A stretch of 22,458 nucleotides of DNA from Trichoplax sp. H2 (lineage: Eukaryota; Placozoa; Uniplacotomia; Trichoplacea): assembly GCA_003344405.1 (NCBI GenBank), contig NOWV01000416.1, positions 1-22,458 on the forward strand, given 5' to 3'. The position numbers were made by a program, and so were the translations under genes. Below the pieces are notes generated by a model. That model did not search any database. It saw only the letters and a program-made list of their open reading frames with translations, and had not been told where the DNA came from. Of the stretch, positions 19,043-22,458 are shown one piece after another. Within the stretch, counting starts at the first letter, position 1. Each line of letters begins with the position of its first letter.

Positions 19043-22000
19043 AAATGCAATCAACTTCAATAGATTTGTTAGCAATACGGTTTAATCATACTGTGTTATG
19101 TTAAGGCAAACAACTATCAGAGACGACTGAAGCAGCCTCTGTGTGGTAATCATACAGAATTTAGTGCTGTAGGATACAATACGGGTATAGCGATAAAGAA
19201 TTGTATTATACGCATCAAAATGACATTTATAAATTTTAAGATTTTGTTACTATACCTCTTGTTCGGAAAGATAATTAATTAATATAAATGAGTTACAAGT
19301 TGATACCGTAGTCATTTCAATTGTTAATTCTCTAGCTGATTTGGTAGCAATCTAGTCAACACAATATATACCAGACAATAGTATTTATAATAGGTGAATA
19401 TTTCACATCTTTCATTGGCATTAGAATTTCTGGAAAGGATTCTTCAGGTCTGTTGTAGTAATTAATAATGTTTAATTAAATAAAGAAATACATGGAAATG
19501 CAGCTAAAATGTTAAGTTTCATACATTTGTATTACAGCCACCTTGAAATGATTATTATAAACTTCTGCAATACCGTGCCGATCAGACTTAATATTACCAA
19601 GTCATTCGAAAGAATATGGTATGAGTTGCAGCACGAATGTCCTTGAATGATAAACTATTAGAAAAATAGTCTAGGCATTAAAAACAATCTAGAGTAATTA
19701 GCATTATAGTTTCACAATTGCTAAATTATAACCATCCAACAACACAATTCGTCATTTGAAAACTTATTTACTGATATACGATATACTTTGCCATTCTCTA
19801 ATAAATGGTGATTGTAATTATATTTAAATTTCAAACTTGAAGATCGTCAGTTAGATAGTCATCCAATTGCTACGTTATAGCAATATTTAAAAAGTGTTAG
19901 CTCTTAGAGGCGAATTCAGCTGATCTTGAAGCTGATTTTTACTTTATCGTATCACCTAGTATCAACATAAAAGATAACTATTAAGGATATGCTGATGTCG
20001 CATTTAGACTATTAAATAGAATATTGCTATGTTACAAATCTACTTCTTTGTAACAAGAAACCGGGTCTTAAACACTATCTTCACTAGTACTTGTGTTTCC
20101 AACTAACTTAGGGACCTATCGTAGTTGAACTAATTCTCAGCTACACAAAAAAACTACTGTTGAGTAATAGGTTTAAATACTTTACTTTATTTTCGTTAAC
20201 CTTAGTCGTAAAATGTACGAAAGAAAAACGTAAGAATATTCTTAGCAATAATAGTCACAAGATCCTGCAAATGACTAACTGGAACTGAGAAGCTAAGCTA
20301 GTGCTCCGCTTGTTGTAGTCTCGCCGATGGTACACTTGTGAATATTCTTGAAATAGCGGCTTACATTGTACAGTATACATATCCTAGTATAGCAACTAGA
20401 GCCTCAAGGCTCTGCAAAGTAATTGATCTTACACTTAAGGTGTTATTAATTAACGTTTACAGACTAAGCGTGTTAGCTCCCAGATGTCAACAATATTGAA
20501 CATGTACTTATGAATAAACATTAATATCTAATAAGCTACTAGAGCAAACAATAATTTAAATGAGATATTTTAATTAACTTAGCAATTATTATTTCGGAGC
20601 ATGGCACCGTAACATGCTATAATAGGTCTTCTCTATCTGATAATAATCAAGTAGCCGTTAGGATTTCATATCATCTCTGATTATAATAATCTTTAGCTCA
20701 TTGATTGATTAGCGGTATAGTCTATGATTTAATATTCCAACCAGTTTAACATTTTACGGCAATACTATGCATCTATTAAATAGTATCTACCAGCCGCATC
20801 TCTACTAACGTACACGTAAGTAGCTTAATGCGTTTCTGTAAATCAATTTATATACTTTACAAGGAAATCAAGTCAGTCATATTTATGGTACAATTAGCAT
20901 AAAGCAATCGCATATCCTGCCGTAGTAATGACACACACCAAACATAGAATTGAAACCTCCGTTTCCCCCTACTGTAATAATTATCCGTGATTAATTTATT
21001 GGATTTTAATAATGTTTAATCCGCGAAAGAGTTTAATAGTCATTTCGAAGTGCTTATTAAACATAGCCTCTGTAAAATATACCTTATCTGCGGTTATACC
21101 ATTACAAGTTGGCTTTTATACCATGTATGAAAATTCATAGCTGTAATAGATTGTGTCCATTACATAAATATTAATTTCTTGGGCAGTTTGGCCTGGGCTT
21201 ACTCTCGTCTACATCACAGTTAACAACATAAAAGTAGCATCTCACCCTGACTGCTGAACAGCTATTAACTCCCAATATACAATGCACTGCGATATGGAAA
21301 CATAGAAATCAATAACATTCTTATTCTATTTTTCTGCAAAGATATTGTTCAGTAAGATATAATGGAGTCCATAGCTGTCTCAAATTCTAAACGATAATAA
21401 TTTAAATTGACGCCATCGCTTTTCTTATAAATTATTTTAATGCAATTTATGTCATCTTGACCATTTACATGTTTGAAATAAAGGTGATCATTTTTACAAT
21501 ACACCAAAGAAATATAGTGGCAATAAAAGGCTCTAAATGTGGTTAATAAACTTAGATAATAATAATCTGGTAATATTTAATTAATCCTGTTTTCAGGTGT
21601 TTTTTGTTACTGGAAATTGCTGGGTCGTATTTAATTTATTTGTTAAGTTACAATGGAAATATGTTAAATTCGAAATGATACTTTTATTTCTTTTTAATAT
21701 CGCTTGATCGAAATCTAGATATGACTTAAATTAATATCAGTATTAAAATGGTCTTGGATTAATATCAAACTTCAATAATGAATATTCTCATACTTTTCTT
21801 AGGACAAATTAGACGCTATCGTGTACGTATATTAGTTCTTTAGTCCTTGCAGCTGCTAAGCAGGGCTTAACTCTTTTTAATTCATGCATATTTTCTATAC
21901 CTTAATGTAGTAGTCATGATGTTGATTACCATTTAAGAATGTTTTCTTGAAGTAGATAATTAATTGGGAGGTATTAAAATTAATGCATATTATTTAATGA

Positions 22001-22141
22001 CAGTTTTAAGCAGTACCACAAATAAAGTTCCAATAATATTATTAATATATATTCAAGACTAACCATGCAATAAAAATCTTGCCAGTAGTAGTTTATTATT
22101 AATCGTTTTATTTGAATTCTTACTTAACTTTATTTCTATAG
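19043..22141. other. No gene recognised; probable intron(s) and/or intergenic DNA
   Basis: It contains the TSR2 3' UTR and, if the orphan exon is real, an intron of that gene at the right end. Perfect hairpins lie at 20030-20055 (TGTTACAAA / TTTGTAACA) and 20398-20413 (AGAGCCT-CA-AGGCTCT). No other coding signal was found by eye. Confidence 0.45.
19479..19484 (+). promoter_or_regulatory. TSR2: Possible TSR2 poly(A) signal
   Basis: AATAAA about 440 nt after the TSR2 stop is the first exact hexamer I see downstream. The distance and the lack of a clear GT-rich element nearby keep this weak. Confidence 0.25.
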
Positions 22142-22268
22142 GAAGAATTGGGATTGCAGTTATCGATGGAATAACGGTACTTTTGCTGAAAAGATTTTAG
22201 ACCAAAGTAATTTAGATACTATTGTGAATGTATTGGATAACATTTCGCAATATTTATACGAAGAGTAA
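22142..22268 (+). CDS. Probable 3'-terminal exon of an unidentified gene
   Basis: A strong acceptor (CTTTATTTCTATAG, 22128-22141) opens a 42-residue frame entered in phase 2 and closed by TAA at 22266. It reads KNWDCSYRWNNGTFAEKI, then LDQSNLDTIVNVLDNISQYL and YEE. There are two N-glycosylation sequons (NGT, NIS), one cysteine and an amphipathic helical C-terminus, so an extracytosolic domain is possible. I do not recognise the family. Upstream exons were not identified; one candidate is 21597-21641 (see findings). The AATAAA at 22439 supports a gene end here. Confidence 0.45.
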
Positions 22269-22438
22269 TAATAATGACGAGAATATAAATTTGTTTTGGT
22301 GAGGGTCAACGCTATTTCAATATTGTACTAGTTACGATAACTTAATCAACATTTAATTAATCTCAGCATCACTTCTTAGTTCTATATAAATCATGATTAT
22401 TGATTATTTTAAAGGAAGCTTATTCAACATTTGATGGC

Positions 22439-22444
22439 AATAAA
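22439..22444 (+). promoter_or_regulatory. Poly(A) signal downstream of the orphan terminal exon
   Basis: AATAAA lies 171 nt after the stop at 22268, a spacing similar to that of the mosaic gene. The window ends before any downstream element can be judged. Confidence 0.4.
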
Positions 22445-22458
22445 ATTTTCAAAGATTT

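Noticed and set aside
1-22458. CRISPR arrays, rRNA, tRNA genes, bacterial operons
   Set aside because: No regular spacer repeats, no recognisable rRNA or tRNA seen by eye; the intron-rich genes rule out a bacterial origin. A tRNA scan could not be run.

Overview
This is AT-rich animal nuclear DNA: both recognisable genes are split by GT–AG introns, their modules are metazoan (LRR caps, MAM, kringle, SRCR, a furin-type site, a GPI-like tail), and coding exons are visibly richer in G+C than the surrounding sequence. Compact introns (about 100–840 nt), AT-rich flanks and mosaic SRCR/kringle proteins suggest an early-branching metazoan (placozoan, cnidarian or sponge-like), but the species cannot be fixed from the sequence alone. 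All recognised genes are on the + strand.

Layout. 1–6200: no convincing gene; decayed dispersed repeats and palindromes, then a possible CCAAT/TATA promoter at 6010–6024. 6207–13484: one complete 17-exon gene, reconstructed here exon by exon, for a secreted or surface-anchored mosaic protein of about 824 residues: signal peptide, LRR N-cap fused almost directly to an LRR C-cap, furin-type site, MAM1, kringle, SRCR1, SRCR2, MAM2, GPI-like hydrophobic tail. All phases agree and every intron between modules downstream of the LRR caps is phase 1, the exon-shuffling signature. A poly(A) signal lies 175 nt past the stop. 13697–14726: a repeat with a TATA box, a cluster of perfect hairpins and a 13-bp terminal hairpin, possibly a solo LTR; related fragments occur at about 1431, 4464 and 5526. 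15703–16340: a GC-rich block of about 2.8 alternating repeat units full of GTAC/GGAC palindromes. 17843–19042: a complete three-exon TSR2 gene (pre-rRNA processing factor, eS26 chaperone). 19043–22141: no recognisable gene. 22142–22268: the probable last exon of an unidentified gene, with its own poly(A) signal at 22439.

The two complete genes are functionally unrelated neighbours: one extracellular adhesion/recognition protein and one ribosome-biogenesis housekeeping gene. The most notable item is the mosaic protein. Its kringle–SRCR–SRCR core resembles neurotrypsin without a protease, flanked by two MAM domains and a repeat-less LRR cap pair. I do not know a described protein with this order of domains.
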